64,000 nucleotides of DNA, from the NCBI RefSeq assembly GCF_034555935.1, contig NZ_JAYDCJ010000003.1:2356001-2420000 (forward strand), given 5' to 3'. Source of the stretch: Marinobacter qingdaonensis (lineage in GTDB: Bacteria > Pseudomonadota > Gammaproteobacteria > Pseudomonadales > Oleiphilaceae). This document shows positions 46,563 to 55,498 of the stretch, piece by piece; the stretch's first letter is position 1, and each line of letters begins with the position of its first letter. A program made the translations under genes and the position numbers. The notes under the pieces are model-generated. The model had not been told where the DNA came from. It made no database searches and saw nothing but the letters and a program-made list of their open reading frames with translations.

Positions 46563-47689
46563 TGACTGATCGCAAGTTTAGGAATCAGAAAACCGTCCTC
46601 CACTTGATTGATACGACGGGGCCTGGTGGAGCTGAAACCGTCTTTATCAATCTGTTAAAAGAAATGGGGCAGACCCCATACCGGAATATTGTGCTGCTGC
46701 GTGGTGAAGGCTGGGTTGCCGACAAAGTCCGTTCGATCGGCATTAATCCATTCATCATTGACTCCAAAGGCAGTTTTAATCTCGCCTACATTTGGTCCGT
46801 GAAACGACTCCTGACGGCTGAAAAGGTGGATCTGATTCATGCTCACTTGCTTGGCTCCAATGTTTACGGAGCGATATTGGCGATTTTGTCCAGACGACCG
46901 ATGATCGCCACCTTCCACGGCGCGGTTGACGTTGCGGCCAAGGAGCGATTTTTGCGCACGAAGTTCTTCCTGATTGGCTTGGGCGCTTCAAAAATCGTGT
47001 GCGTTTCAAAGCGACTGGAACAGGAATTGGTCTCGAGAAGTCGGTTGCCACCGGATAAGCTTAAGTTGATCTACAACGGCGTGGACTCGTCCCTTTATCA
47101 AGGAAAAAGACAATCGAATTTGCGCGCGGAGTTGGGCCTGCCCCCGGAGGCAAGGATCGTCGTGTCGGTGGGCAACATTCGTCCGGCCAAGGGCTATGAA
47201 TATCTGGTTGAAGCGGCACTGAGAATGCTGGAACTGGATCCCCAGACCCATTTCGTCGTCGTTGGCCATCAGCGGGAGGCGCTTTTCCAGAAGCTTACGG
47301 CGCAGATCAAGAACGCGGCCCAGCCACCCAGGGTGCACTGGCTGGGTTTTCGCGAGGATGTCGTCGAAATACTGCGGCAGTCAGATATCTTCCTGTTGCC
47401 ATCTACCTCTGAGGGCTTTTCAATTTCCACGGTTGAGGCAATGATGGCCGGTATTCCTGTCATCGCCACCCGAAGCGGGGGCCCCGAGGAAATCATTTCC
47501 AATCACGAGACAGGATTTCTCATCCCGATAAAGGACCCCTCGGCAATCGTCGAAGCAATCCAGGCCTTGAGAGCGCCGGAAACGCGACTGCGAATGGTGC
47601 AAAAAGCGCAGTCGGTGGCCAAGGAAAAATTTGGTCTGAGAACTATGCTTAACGAATATCGAGGGCTCTACCAGCAACTCTTGAGCTAG
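46562..47689 (+). CDS. GT4 glycosyltransferase
   Basis: This GT-B glycosyltransferase for EPS repeat-unit assembly in the cytoplasm begins with VLHLIDTTGPGGAETVF. IHAHLLGSNVYG is in the N-domain, and STSEGFSISTVEAMMAGIPVIATRSGGPEEII carries the EX7E motif. The start is taken as GTG at 46562, overlapping the FemAB stop, because the conserved region starts 11 codons later and upstream residues in this frame lie inside the FemAB gene. 375 residues. The sugar is unknown. Confidence 0.88.
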   Translation: MTDRKFRNQKTVLHLIDTTGPGGAETVFINLLKEMGQTPYRNIVLLRGEGWVADKVRSIGINPFIIDSKGSFNLAYIWSVKRLLTAEKVDLIHAHLLGSNVYGAILAILSRRPMIATFHGAVDVAAKERFLRTKFFLIGLGASKIVCVSKRLEQELVSRSRLPPDKLKLIYNGVDSSLYQGKRQSNLRAELGLPPEARIVVSVGNIRPAKGYEYLVEAALRMLELDPQTHFVVVGHQREALFQKLTAQIKNAAQPPRVHWLGFREDVVEILRQSDIFLLPSTSEGFSISTVEAMMAGIPVIATRSGGPEEIISNHETGFLIPIKDPSAIVEAIQALRAPETRLRMVQKAQSVAKEKFGLRTMLNEYRGLYQQLLS

Positions 47690-47695
47690 GACAGG

Positions 47696-48703
47696 ATGTT
47701 GAAAAGTGCGGTGGTAAGGATTGCGAATCTTGTCGGCGAAACTGGGTGTTTTCGCCTTCTGGCTCCGGAGGTGGTGCCGGTGTTCATGTTGCATCGAGTC
47801 TACTCCGGAGCGCGCTCTGTAGCTGGGGGCCTGCCGGCAGACACGCTTCGTGACCATCTAGCCTACGTGGCCCGTCGCGGGTACAAAGTTCTGACCATGG
47901 ATGAACTCCTTGGCATGTTGGAGGAGGGCGGACGGATACACGCCAAATCGGTGATGTTCACCATTGATGACGGATTTTCGGATCATTTCAGCGTAGCCGC
48001 CCGTGTCTTCGACGAGTTTGGCTTTGTTCTCAATTGTTTTGTGATCACCGGTTTTCTGGATCAGGAGCTCTGGCCTTGGGATGACCAAGTCAGCTACGCG
48101 ATTCAATCGAGTTCCTGTCAGCAAGCGAAATTGACCCTGCCGTCCGGTGACCCCTACCTTCTGGATCTGGTCGGCGATGGCATCAACACTGCGGTCAGAA
48201 CCCTGAGGGACGCTCTGAAGGCTGTGCCTCAGGCGAACCTGTACCAGTGGATCCAATCGGAACTTTTTCCCGCCCTTGCCGCAGAGTATCCAAGTAAAGT
48301 GCCGCCGGAATTCCTGGCTATGTCCTGGAGCGATGCCAGCCTGCTCCAGCAGGCTGGGCACGGTGTATACCCGCACACATGCAGCCATCGGATTCTTTCG
48401 ACTCTGACATCGGATGAAAAACAGTATGAGATTGACCATTCACGAAAGCGGGTGGAACAGGAGTTGGGAAAGCCCCCGTTGGTATTCGCTTATCCTACCG
48501 GGCGTCAGAGGGATTACGATCAGCGGGATATGGAACAGCTGATAAACAGCGGATTCAAAATGGCATTCACTACGGTGCCCAACTACGTCCGGAAGGGGCA
48601 GAACCTACTGGAGCTCCCCAGATTTTCAATGCCTGCGAATTCAGCGGACTTTCGACAGATTGTAAATCGGTTCGAAGCCTTCAAAAATCGGCTTAGGGCT
48701 TAA
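47696..48703 (+). CDS. Second NodB-type polysaccharide deacetylase
   Basis: The 335-residue protein has VPVFMLHRVY, FTIDDGFSDHF (metal-binding Asp pair), PHTCSHRILSTL (metal-binding His) and VFAYPTGRQRDY, marking a CE4 deacetylase. No clear signal peptide is present. It starts six bases after the glycosyltransferase stop and closes this forward block. Its 3' end overlaps the convergent ATP-grasp gene by 11 bases. Confidence 0.87.
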   Translation: MLKSAVVRIANLVGETGCFRLLAPEVVPVFMLHRVYSGARSVAGGLPADTLRDHLAYVARRGYKVLTMDELLGMLEEGGRIHAKSVMFTIDDGFSDHFSVAARVFDEFGFVLNCFVITGFLDQELWPWDDQVSYAIQSSSCQQAKLTLPSGDPYLLDLVGDGINTAVRTLRDALKAVPQANLYQWIQSELFPALAAEYPSKVPPEFLAMSWSDASLLQQAGHGVYPHTCSHRILSTLTSDEKQYEIDHSRKRVEQELGKPPLVFAYPTGRQRDYDQRDMEQLINSGFKMAFTTVPNYVRKGQNLLELPRFSMPANSADFRQIVNRFEAFKNRLRA

Positions 48704-49880
48704 TCCGAATTGATAGAAGTCGCTTGATGACCCGGCGCGTGATATTCCAGATCATGTCCATGGCATACTTCGCGGCCGGGACCGGATCCCTCCAATAGAA
48801 CAGTGCGCCGATGCGGTGGTAAAAGAGCAGCCTTAAGTACCTGACGCTGATCAAGAACAACTTCTCCCGGCTTTCCAGTCGCGCGATCAAGTCACCAAAG
48901 AAATTCCAATACACGCGGTTGTTTTTTTGGGAAACAAAGTTTACTGGATTGCCGTGGGCAACTTGGACGCAAGCGAGGATGTTGTTAACGCCACACCGGG
49001 TGTCAAACCAGTTACACATCCCGAGTCTCGGGTTGGTTTCAAGGTAGTAATAGGTGCCAGTGCGCGGATCCCGTTTAAATTCAATCATGGCAGGGCCGCA
49101 ATACCGCAGCGATTGGCCGATTTTCTGGCACCAGGCGCGAAGCTCTGGATTGTCGCGACTGATGGCCAACGAGGTAACACCGTAATGTGATGGCATGGTG
49201 CCGAGGCGATTGAATACGAAACACGCACTCAACTCGTGGTTCTGATTAAAGGTGGCGTTGCAGACCCAAAGATTGTCGTCGGTACCTGGAATGACCTCTT
49301 GGCCCAGGAACCGATTGAGCTGAGACTTGAAGCGAGACCGAAAACGCTCGAATTCCTCTTGCGAATAGATCACAAGGTTTTTTGCCTTGAGCGTCTGATA
49401 ATCCCTGAAGGTTCGTGGTTTGATGATGATCGGGAATGTATCCGGCTCGTCGCAGTCCAGTTCGTAGTAAGTCCTCGGCAATGAGACGCCGCCATCTTCC
49501 ATTACGCGGCATTCCAGTTGCTTGTCATTCAGGATACGGGTGGCCTCGGACGTCGGTGCAATGATGTGATGTTCGGAATAACCCGTTTCCTTCAGGTCGC
49601 TTAAAAGTTCTGCGGTAGCATCGGAGCAGGCGATCAGCACTCCCGGGCCACCCTCCTGGCTGGCCAATCGAGCGAGTACGGGTCTAAGCGCTTCGAGTCC
49701 AAAGTCAAGGGGCAGGGTAACGATACCGACGCTCATTCGGCTGTACACGCTCAGGTCGCGAGGCTTATCAACGATGGCGTAGGCACGCAGGCCAGCGTGG
49801 TGGGCTGATCGTAGGGCTCCAAGCCCGTTTATTCCCCTCGCAAGGACGACCACATATGCCTTCTGCATGGATGTCTTCAC
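48693..49880 (-). CDS. ATP-grasp ligase (second of a pair)
   Basis: This 395-residue carboxylate-amine/thiol ligase-like protein has an N-terminal preATP domain (VVVLARGINGLGALRSAHHAG). The ATP-grasp core contains FPIIIKPRTFRDYQTLKAKNLV and AMIEFKRDPRTGTYYYLETNPRLG; the ETNPR segment binds metal-ATP. The C-terminus is basic (RRVIKRLLSIRIKP). It starts with GTG at 49880 overlapping the preceding stop in GTGA; an ATG at 49868 is an alternative start. It probably joins an amino acid or similar group to a sugar acid of the EPS. The substrate is unknown. Confidence 0.82.
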   Translation of the reverse strand: MKTSMQKAYVVVLARGINGLGALRSAHHAGLRAYAIVDKPRDLSVYSRMSVGIVTLPLDFGLEALRPVLARLASQEGGPGVLIACSDATAELLSDLKETGYSEHHIIAPTSEATRILNDKQLECRVMEDGGVSLPRTYYELDCDEPDTFPIIIKPRTFRDYQTLKAKNLVIYSQEEFERFRSRFKSQLNRFLGQEVIPGTDDNLWVCNATFNQNHELSACFVFNRLGTMPSHYGVTSLAISRDNPELRAWCQKIGQSLRYCGPAMIEFKRDPRTGTYYYLETNPRLGMCNWFDTRCGVNNILACVQVAHGNPVNFVSQKNNRVYWNFFGDLIARLESREKLFLISVRYLRLLFYHRIGALFYWRDPVPAAKYAMDMIWNITRRVIKRLLSIRIKP

Positions 49881-51052
49881 CCTTTCAGTGCTCGAAGGTA
49901 TTGCTTTAACTCAAACCAGAACGGGTGGAGATCTCTCCAGCGATTCACTTCATGGCGTGTCCGGAGGCCTGGCCGACAAAATCTCAGAATTTCGAGTAGC
50001 TTTCGTCCCAGGGAATAGTTTGAAGTTGGTGATTTCAGAATGATGAAGAGCCTATCTAAATCGCCGAGAATCCATCTTACGCGCCGTTGACGCCATGTGA
50101 TTTCTGGAACTTCCTCGCCAGTACAAACGCGATAGAGCAACCAGGGGAAGTCAATGCCGGAGTCGATTGCCAGCTGGAGTGAGCCCCAGAACCTCGGATT
50201 GACCTCCATTAGGTAACCGGTGCCAGAAGGGGTGACTCTGAATTCGACCATCGCAACGCCGTGCCAGTTGGCGCCGACCAGAAGCTTTTCGGCCGAAGCT
50301 TTCAATTGGTCATCCAGTGGCACTGATTCACTCAAAACGCTCACACCGCCACCGGGTGGTTTTTCCCTCAGTCTGCGGTGGGAAAAGTAGCAGACAGGAC
50401 GTCCATCGTTAAACAACGCAAAAACCCCTTGGCCGCGGCCCTCGATAAAAGATTGAATGGTGAATGGGAAGTCAAAGAAATCATTGGATTTGAGTAGTTG
50501 CATTGCCTCTTCGATGGTTTTTGCGATCAAAACCCTGGTCGAAACAATGCCATCGGCCTGAAGAATTTTCGATTTGAACGGCTTGAGTACGACGGGGAAC
50601 TCAGCCCACTGCTCAAGTTCCGCTAAACCATCTTGTCGGGTCTGGCAATAAACAGTCGGAGGGATAGGAATCCGTTGTTCCGATGCGAATTTGAACAGTT
50701 GGTTTTTGTTTGCCAATTGTTCAACGGACGTCTCCGAGGGGAATGGAAGAGTAACAGAGCTGGGTAGTTCGTCCCGATATCGCAGAACCACATAAGTCGT
50801 TGCTTCCGTTATAGGCAGCAGGAAGGTAATGCCGTACTCATTTATCGTCTGAAGCAATGCGTCGAAGAATCGTCGCGGGCAATCTAGAGGATTGGGGTAG
50901 GCAAAGCTGCGTTTGCTGAATTTGGAGTTCCCCGCCATGGACGGAACGCTAGATTCTCCCACTGCCACCCACAAACCCTTTGCCCCAAGGGACCTGACTG
51001 CGGCAAGGGATGCGCGTTGATTGCCATCTAGCACCAGTGTTCTGGGTTCCAT
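49877..51052 (-). CDS. ATP-grasp ligase (first of a pair)
   Basis: This protein of about 391 residues has the same fold as its neighbour but is clearly diverged. Features are RTLVLDGNQRASLAAVRSLGAKG at the N-terminus, FPVVLKPFKSKILQADG, IQSFIEGRGQGVFALF and AMVEFRVTPSGTGYLMEVNPRFWGSLQL (metal-ATP site EVNPR). The ATG at 51052 is the first good start; the upstream in-frame TTG is not supported. It is divergent from the tyrosine-phosphatase gene and coupled to the second ATP-grasp gene. Confidence 0.82.
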   Translation of the reverse strand: MEPRTLVLDGNQRASLAAVRSLGAKGLWVAVGESSVPSMAGNSKFSKRSFAYPNPLDCPRRFFDALLQTINEYGITFLLPITEATTYVVLRYRDELPSSVTLPFPSETSVEQLANKNQLFKFASEQRIPIPPTVYCQTRQDGLAELEQWAEFPVVLKPFKSKILQADGIVSTRVLIAKTIEEAMQLLKSNDFFDFPFTIQSFIEGRGQGVFALFNDGRPVCYFSHRRLREKPPGGGVSVLSESVPLDDQLKASAEKLLVGANWHGVAMVEFRVTPSGTGYLMEVNPRFWGSLQLAIDSGIDFPWLLYRVCTGEEVPEITWRQRRVRWILGDLDRLFIILKSPTSNYSLGRKLLEILRFCRPGLRTRHEVNRWRDLHPFWFELKQYLRALKG

Positions 51053-51289
51053 CGAAAACCACGTCCTATGTTGGTACTGAGGTCTCAATCCGCGTCTATA
51101 TTATTATCAATAATAGCTGCAAAGACTAACGATGGGGCTACTGAGCGTGTCGCAAATGTTTGGGATTGTGGGCCTGTAATCAGATTAACAGGAACTCAAT
51201 TTCCGCTCTGGAGTTTAGCGAGGCTGTGGCATGATGGTGGATCAGATTATCGCTTTGGGGCAGTCATGCAGATAAAAGGAGATTATCTG

Positions 51290-51826
51290 GTGAACCGGTT
51301 GGTTTATGAGCGGTTTGGCTCGAAGAACGGGCTGGTGCGATACGTCAAATATTGGCTGTTGTCCCAAGTTGGCGCATATCGACGTTTCTCCGCATACCGT
51401 CCGGGGAGCGACCAAAGGGTGGTTTTTGTCTGCAGCGGCAACATCTGTCGCAGTCCATTGGCCGAAGTTTATGCCCGTAGCTTGGGCTGGGAAGCGAAGT
51501 CTTGTGGTCTGGACTGTCGCGATGGTTTTCCGGCTGACCCCAGAGCCAGGGAATTCGCGCGAGGGGTTGGGCTTGACCTGGAAGAGCATTCGACCGTCAA
51601 CGTTACGAGTTTTGAGTTTCAGGCGTCCGATCTGGTGGTTCTGATGGAACCCACCCACATTGCTGCTTTTGAAAGAAAGGTAGGAAAAGGCCACACCCTG
51701 GCACTCGCAGGCAGTTACTGTAGGCCTCCTACGCCGTATATTCACGACCCGTTCAACTGCTGCATCGAGTTCTTCCATAGGTGCGAACACCAGATAATGG
51801 AAGCGGTGAGGAGGATGTGTGATTAA
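51290..51826 (+). CDS. Low-molecular-weight protein tyrosine phosphatase
   Basis: The protein carries the LMW-PTP active-site loop CSGNICRSP and the general-acid region YIHDPF near the C-terminus. Such phosphatases reverse BY-kinase phosphorylation in EPS assembly. The product of about 178 residues has a 40-residue basic N-terminal extension before the core. GTG at 51290 is chosen because AAAGGAG lies eight bases upstream; ATG at 51266 is the alternative. It overlaps the O-antigen-ligase gene by eight bases. Confidence 0.87.
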   Translation: MNRLVYERFGSKNGLVRYVKYWLLSQVGAYRRFSAYRPGSDQRVVFVCSGNICRSPLAEVYARSLGWEAKSCGLDCRDGFPADPRAREFARGVGLDLEEHSTVNVTSFEFQASDLVVLMEPTHIAAFERKVGKGHTLALAGSYCRPPTPYIHDPFNCCIEFFHRCEHQIMEAVRRMCD

Positions 51827-53162
51827 GCGGCGCAAAGTGGTCGATATCCAGTCTTTCTACAGTCTTCATATCGGCGCCATGTGGCGCTACTTCAAAACTG
51901 AAACGTTGGCTTTCTGGGCTATCTCCGCGTATCTGTTTCTCGAATACGTGCGACCCCAGTCAATCTACCCGATGCTTGATTTTCTACCGTGGACTCAATT
52001 AGCGGTCCTGGGGGCACTGGTTGGGTGCCTGCAGGATAAAAGTGTTAAGTGGGTATCGTCGCCGATCAATACGGGGTTGATCCTGTTTCTGCTGACCATC
52101 CTGCTTTCCAGTGTCCTGGCTTATTGGCCAAGCGAAGCCTTCGGTCGACTCGAAAATTTCTACACCTGGTTCATTATTTACTTTCTAATCATCAACATTG
52201 TTAATACCGAAAAGCGCTTTTATATCTTTCTGTGTATCTTTTTCCTGGCAACGTTCAAGCTGTCACTGTCCTTGTCGATCACTTGGGCTAGACGGGGTTT
52301 TGCCTTTACCGGCTGGGGACTCAGCGGTCCTCCTGGCTTTTTCCAGAATTCCGGAGAGCTCGCTATCCAGATGTTGGTGTTCTGGCCGCTGGCCTGGGCA
52401 TTTGCACTTTATCTCAAACCTCACGTGAGTAAGTTCAAGTATTTCATACTGCTCTTGATGCCGATCACTGCCATGATGGTGGTTCTGGGAGCTAGTTCTC
52501 GAGGGGCCCAGTTGGCCCTGCTGGTCCAGTTGCTGATCGTAAATGCACGGTCGATATTCAAGCCAAAGGTCTTTGCGTCTTGCCTGGTGGTCATGGGCTT
52601 GTTGTGGGCGGCGCTGCCTGATCAACAGAAGAACCGTTTTCAGGTCGCGGGCGATGACAGAACCTCAATCCAGCGGCTGCTCTACTGGGAGCATGGCATT
52701 GATATGCTGAATGATCACCCGGTGCTGGGAGTGGGTTTCTTCAATTACATTCCATACTACGAGCGTGCTTATCCCGAAGACATTCTGTACGACGGAGCAG
52801 AACTTCCTCACAACATCTTTATTCAAGTCGGCGCAGATCTGGGTTATCCCGCGTTGGCGGTTTATCTGTTTATGATTATCTACTCGGTCCGAAAAACGCG
52901 CATGCTTAGAGATTCTCTTGGCAAACAGACCGAGAGAAACTTCTTCACGCATATTCTGACTTATTTAAACCTTTCGATTATTGGGTTTGTTGTGGCGGGA
53001 CAATTCGTCTCGGTGGTGTACTACCCGTTCATGTGGATTCACTTGGCCATGTTCGTATGCTGTCACAACATCATCAGCACGACGGTGTTAAGCGAACAGC
53101 GCACCACCGGTCGGATTGGCCGCGTCAACACAGGCTTGAAAAAAGCATTGCGTCGCGTTTAA
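51819..53162 (+). CDS. O-antigen ligase/polymerase (Wzy_C) family membrane protein
   Basis: This 447-residue polytopic membrane protein (about ten helices) has a large periplasmic loop containing ILYDGAELPHNIFIQVGADLGYPAL. The conserved His and Arg-rich stretch (ASSRGAQLALL, DDRTSIQRLLYW) are hallmarks of the Wzy_C/WaaL superfamily. It most likely polymerises or ligates the EPS repeat unit at the periplasmic face. It starts with GTG at 51819 inside the phosphatase gene. It converges on the reverse-strand glycosyltransferase at 53182. Confidence 0.87.
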   Translation: MIKRRKVVDIQSFYSLHIGAMWRYFKTETLAFWAISAYLFLEYVRPQSIYPMLDFLPWTQLAVLGALVGCLQDKSVKWVSSPINTGLILFLLTILLSSVLAYWPSEAFGRLENFYTWFIIYFLIINIVNTEKRFYIFLCIFFLATFKLSLSLSITWARRGFAFTGWGLSGPPGFFQNSGELAIQMLVFWPLAWAFALYLKPHVSKFKYFILLLMPITAMMVVLGASSRGAQLALLVQLLIVNARSIFKPKVFASCLVVMGLLWAALPDQQKNRFQVAGDDRTSIQRLLYWEHGIDMLNDHPVLGVGFFNYIPYYERAYPEDILYDGAELPHNIFIQVGADLGYPALAVYLFMIIYSVRKTRMLRDSLGKQTERNFFTHILTYLNLSIIGFVVAGQFVSVVYYPFMWIHLAMFVCCHNIISTTVLSEQRTTGRIGRVNTGLKKALRRV

Positions 53163-53181
53163 GCGTGCGGCGGAAAGGATG

Positions 53182-54171
53182 TCAGAGCTCAAGGATCCGA
53201 GACACAAGGGTCGCCTTTCCCGCGGCTTCTCGTTTTTGAATTTCGGCTTTGAGTTCGCTCGCCTCTGCCTTCAGTGACGCCAGGTTATCGCGCATGGTTT
53301 CGATGGCGACTGCAATGTCCTTGCGGCCCGATTTGCTGAAAACGGTGCCGCGGGAAAAGTAACCTCGTTGAACCGCTGTATCAGAGAGAATGATTGGCTT
53401 TTCCGCGGCAATGCTCTCATAGGCACCGCAGACCATACAGTCCGTACGCCTGGTCATATCGATACAGAAATCACTTGAAAAAAGGTGCCGGTGAAAGTCC
53501 TGCTCGCCCACGAAGCCCAGTAAAAAAACGTTGGTCGGCATTTCAGGGGGGAGCTGGTCGACGATTTTTTTGTAGTTGCCTGAGAAATAAAAGTCGATCG
53601 TGTCCGAGAATTGGGTGGTCGCCCCGATGATGTCGAGGAACGGTTCATCGTCACTCCACGATGTTATGCATAAGGCTTTGAGTTTGTTCGCTTTATCCAA
53701 CCTTTCTGGCTCAGCCACAGCGGGGAAATGCGGAAGAGGATCGGGCAGGACAATCGGGGTTCCCCTCAGCAAAGTCACGTGGTCGGCTAATTCCTGGTTG
53801 GTAACAATTACTGCGTCTGCCTGGCGGATAACAAAACGATTTAGCTTTGGGAGCAGACGGCCCGACTTTTCATGCCCGTGGATACCCGCGTTGTGGGCAT
53901 CGATAATGACCTTGCAACCAGCCAACCGCCCGACGGCAACAGCCAGAACCGCCAGCACTACCGAAGGGTTTTGAGCGAAGAAGTACCGGGGCTTCTTTTC
54001 GAAAAGAATCCACAGTGTCCTAATGACACTTTTTGCATAGCGAGTGGCCTTGTGCGAACCATCATAAATGATTTCGAACAAGGGCACGTTGAAAAAGGCG
54101 CTCGCAGAGCGGTTCCTCGTCTGTCGCTCCCAGGTAACCCAGACAGCATCATCCGTGATCTTTGCAGCCAT
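53182..54171 (-). CDS. Glycosyltransferase (GT-B fold, GT4-like)
   Basis: The 329-residue protein contains the GT-B pattern FAQNPSVVLAVLAVAVGRLAGCKVIIDAHNAGIHGHE, VTNQELADH and the C-domain LGFVGEQDFHRHLFSSDFCIDM-YESIAAEKPIILSD. It probably adds a sugar to the lipid-linked repeat unit. The C-terminus is a charged coiled coil (LKAEASELKAEIQKREAAGKA). It follows the lyase-like gene by 20 bases, and the region is noticeably AT-rich. Confidence 0.78.
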   Translation of the reverse strand: MAAKITDDAVWVTWERQTRNRSASAFFNVPLFEIIYDGSHKATRYAKSVIRTLWILFEKKPRYFFAQNPSVVLAVLAVAVGRLAGCKVIIDAHNAGIHGHEKSGRLLPKLNRFVIRQADAVIVTNQELADHVTLLRGTPIVLPDPLPHFPAVAEPERLDKANKLKALCITSWSDDEPFLDIIGATTQFSDTIDFYFSGNYKKIVDQLPPEMPTNVFLLGFVGEQDFHRHLFSSDFCIDMTRRTDCMVCGAYESIAAEKPIILSDTAVQRGYFSRGTVFSKSGRKDIAVAIETMRDNLASLKAEASELKAEIQKREAAGKATLVSRILEL

Positions 54172-54191
54172 AATTTTTCTTGTTTCGCGCT

Positions 54192-55067
54192 CTATTGAAC
54201 GTTCAGCTCAGGTGCGGCCGGCCGGCTTTCGGAACCTGATGAGCCACCAGTGCTGGCGCCGCCAACCATGGGATTCCCAAACGAGTCGCGATTCGACGGG
54301 GTGTCCGAGGTGACCACGATATCGTCGACATACATGTGCTGTGTTTTCGGAGCGGCTCCGTTCCAGTAGGTAAAGATGTGAGCGCGATCGGAGGTATCCG
54401 ACGAGTTGTTTAGGGTCTTCGCACCGGTGATTTCTCTCAGCAGTCTCCCGTCCTTCCAGACCCGGACAATGGCGCTTCCGCCTTGAGAGGCCGGCACATT
54501 GTCGAATTTGACATACATTTCATAGGTTTCCCAGCGTCCGCGTTGAACCTCGTCGGACGGATCGCCGAATTCGAACCACTGTTGTTGCCCCTCATAGATG
54601 AATTTGTGAGGGACGGACGCGGCCTCAGGATTCATGTACCAGTCGTTATAGCCTGAGTTTGAACCGCCGCTGGTTTGGGCGTGTATCCGGAGAAACTTGA
54701 GGTGCCCGCCGCCTCCGGTCGAATCGTAATTGAAGCCAGCCGGAAAGTAGGTGTTGACGCTGAACCACACTTCGTCACCTTTGCGGAGCAATTCCGGATA
54801 GTTGATGATGCCGCCCCACTCGCCGAATGCCGTAGAACCGCCGGTAACCGTGAGCTTGGCAGCTTGATTACCGGTCAGGACCTGCTCATTCGTAAAGTAG
54901 GACCCGCCCGCTGCATCGTCGAAATCTGTGGAAGCGCCACTTTGAGCCTTGGCTCCAATGGATCCGTTTTCGAAAGTGAGGGCTCTAGTCCAGGAATGTG
55001 CGGGCAGAGACACTGCTACCAATAGCGATAGCGCAGCAGTTCGAACCAAAACATTGGAGTGTTTCAT
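54192..55067 (-). CDS. Secreted jelly-roll protein, polysaccharide-lyase (heparin lyase I-like) fold
   Basis: A signal peptide (about 1-25, ending PAHS) precedes a beta-jelly-roll domain with WTRALTFENGS, GDEVWFSVNTYFPAGF, GGHLKFLRIHA and WETYEMYVKFD-IVRVWKDGRLLRE. This pattern is like PF14099 polysaccharide lyases and related glucanase folds. A low-complexity Gly/Ser tail (GGASTGGSSGSESRP) ends the protein. It probably cuts, trims or binds the EPS outside the inner membrane. The ATG at 55067 gives a good signal peptide with GGAGAG upstream. No typical catalytic triad can be assigned with confidence. Confidence 0.68.
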   Translation of the reverse strand: MKHSNVLVRTAALSLLVAVSLPAHSWTRALTFENGSIGAKAQSGASTDFDDAAGGSYFTNEQVLTGNQAAKLTVTGGSTAFGEWGGIINYPELLRKGDEVWFSVNTYFPAGFNYDSTGGGGHLKFLRIHAQTSGGSNSGYNDWYMNPEAASVPHKFIYEGQQQWFEFGDPSDEVQRGRWETYEMYVKFDNVPASQGGSAIVRVWKDGRLLREITGAKTLNNSSDTSDRAHIFTYWNGAAPKTQHMYVDDIVVTSDTPSNRDSFGNPMVGGASTGGSSGSESRPAAPELNVQ

Positions 55068-55498
55068 CTCAACTCTCTCCATGTTAACGGGCTTTGAAAA
55101 GGCGGTTCGCTACTGCATGAAGGACCGTCCGAGCATTGGTTGAATTATAGCCGACTGCGCTTTGGGCTGAACAAAAAAAATGCGCTCCTTCTAAACATAA
55201 AATTAATACTTATCGTTTTTTTAATCCGGTGGCAGCTTTGGGAATCGTCTAGCGCATAACGGTGAGTTTTATATAACCTAATGATTTCCCAGTGGCGGTC
55301 AGCACCATAATGTGGCTCGCGTCGGATGGATGAGCTGAAGCCTTATAATCGATCAATTACCACATCTTAAAAAACGAACGCGATCCATGGCAGTCGAAAA
55401 CCATAGAGTTGGGCTCCAAGGGGCCTGGAAGCGGTTGACTGACCTGCAGCAGCCCTAGCGGACATCTGGGCCCAAACGAAGTGCTTGCTCGGACCCAT
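55068..55498. other. 431-bp AT-rich intergenic region inside the reverse EPS block
   Basis: No convincing gene, RNA or repeat is seen between the flippase gene and the lyase-like gene. The part at about 55170-55290 is strongly AT-rich and likely holds the promoter of the lyase-like gene. I looked for a sigma-54 element and found none of good quality. Confidence 0.4.

Noticed and set aside
51231..51250. TGGCATGATGG, resembling a sigma-54 -24 box before the tyrosine phosphatase gene
   Set aside because: The -12 GC dinucleotide is absent at the required spacing.
55420..55445. GG-N10-GC spacing on the reverse strand upstream of the lyase-like gene
   Set aside because: Surrounding bases fit the sigma-54 consensus poorly and it is over 350 bases from the start codon.
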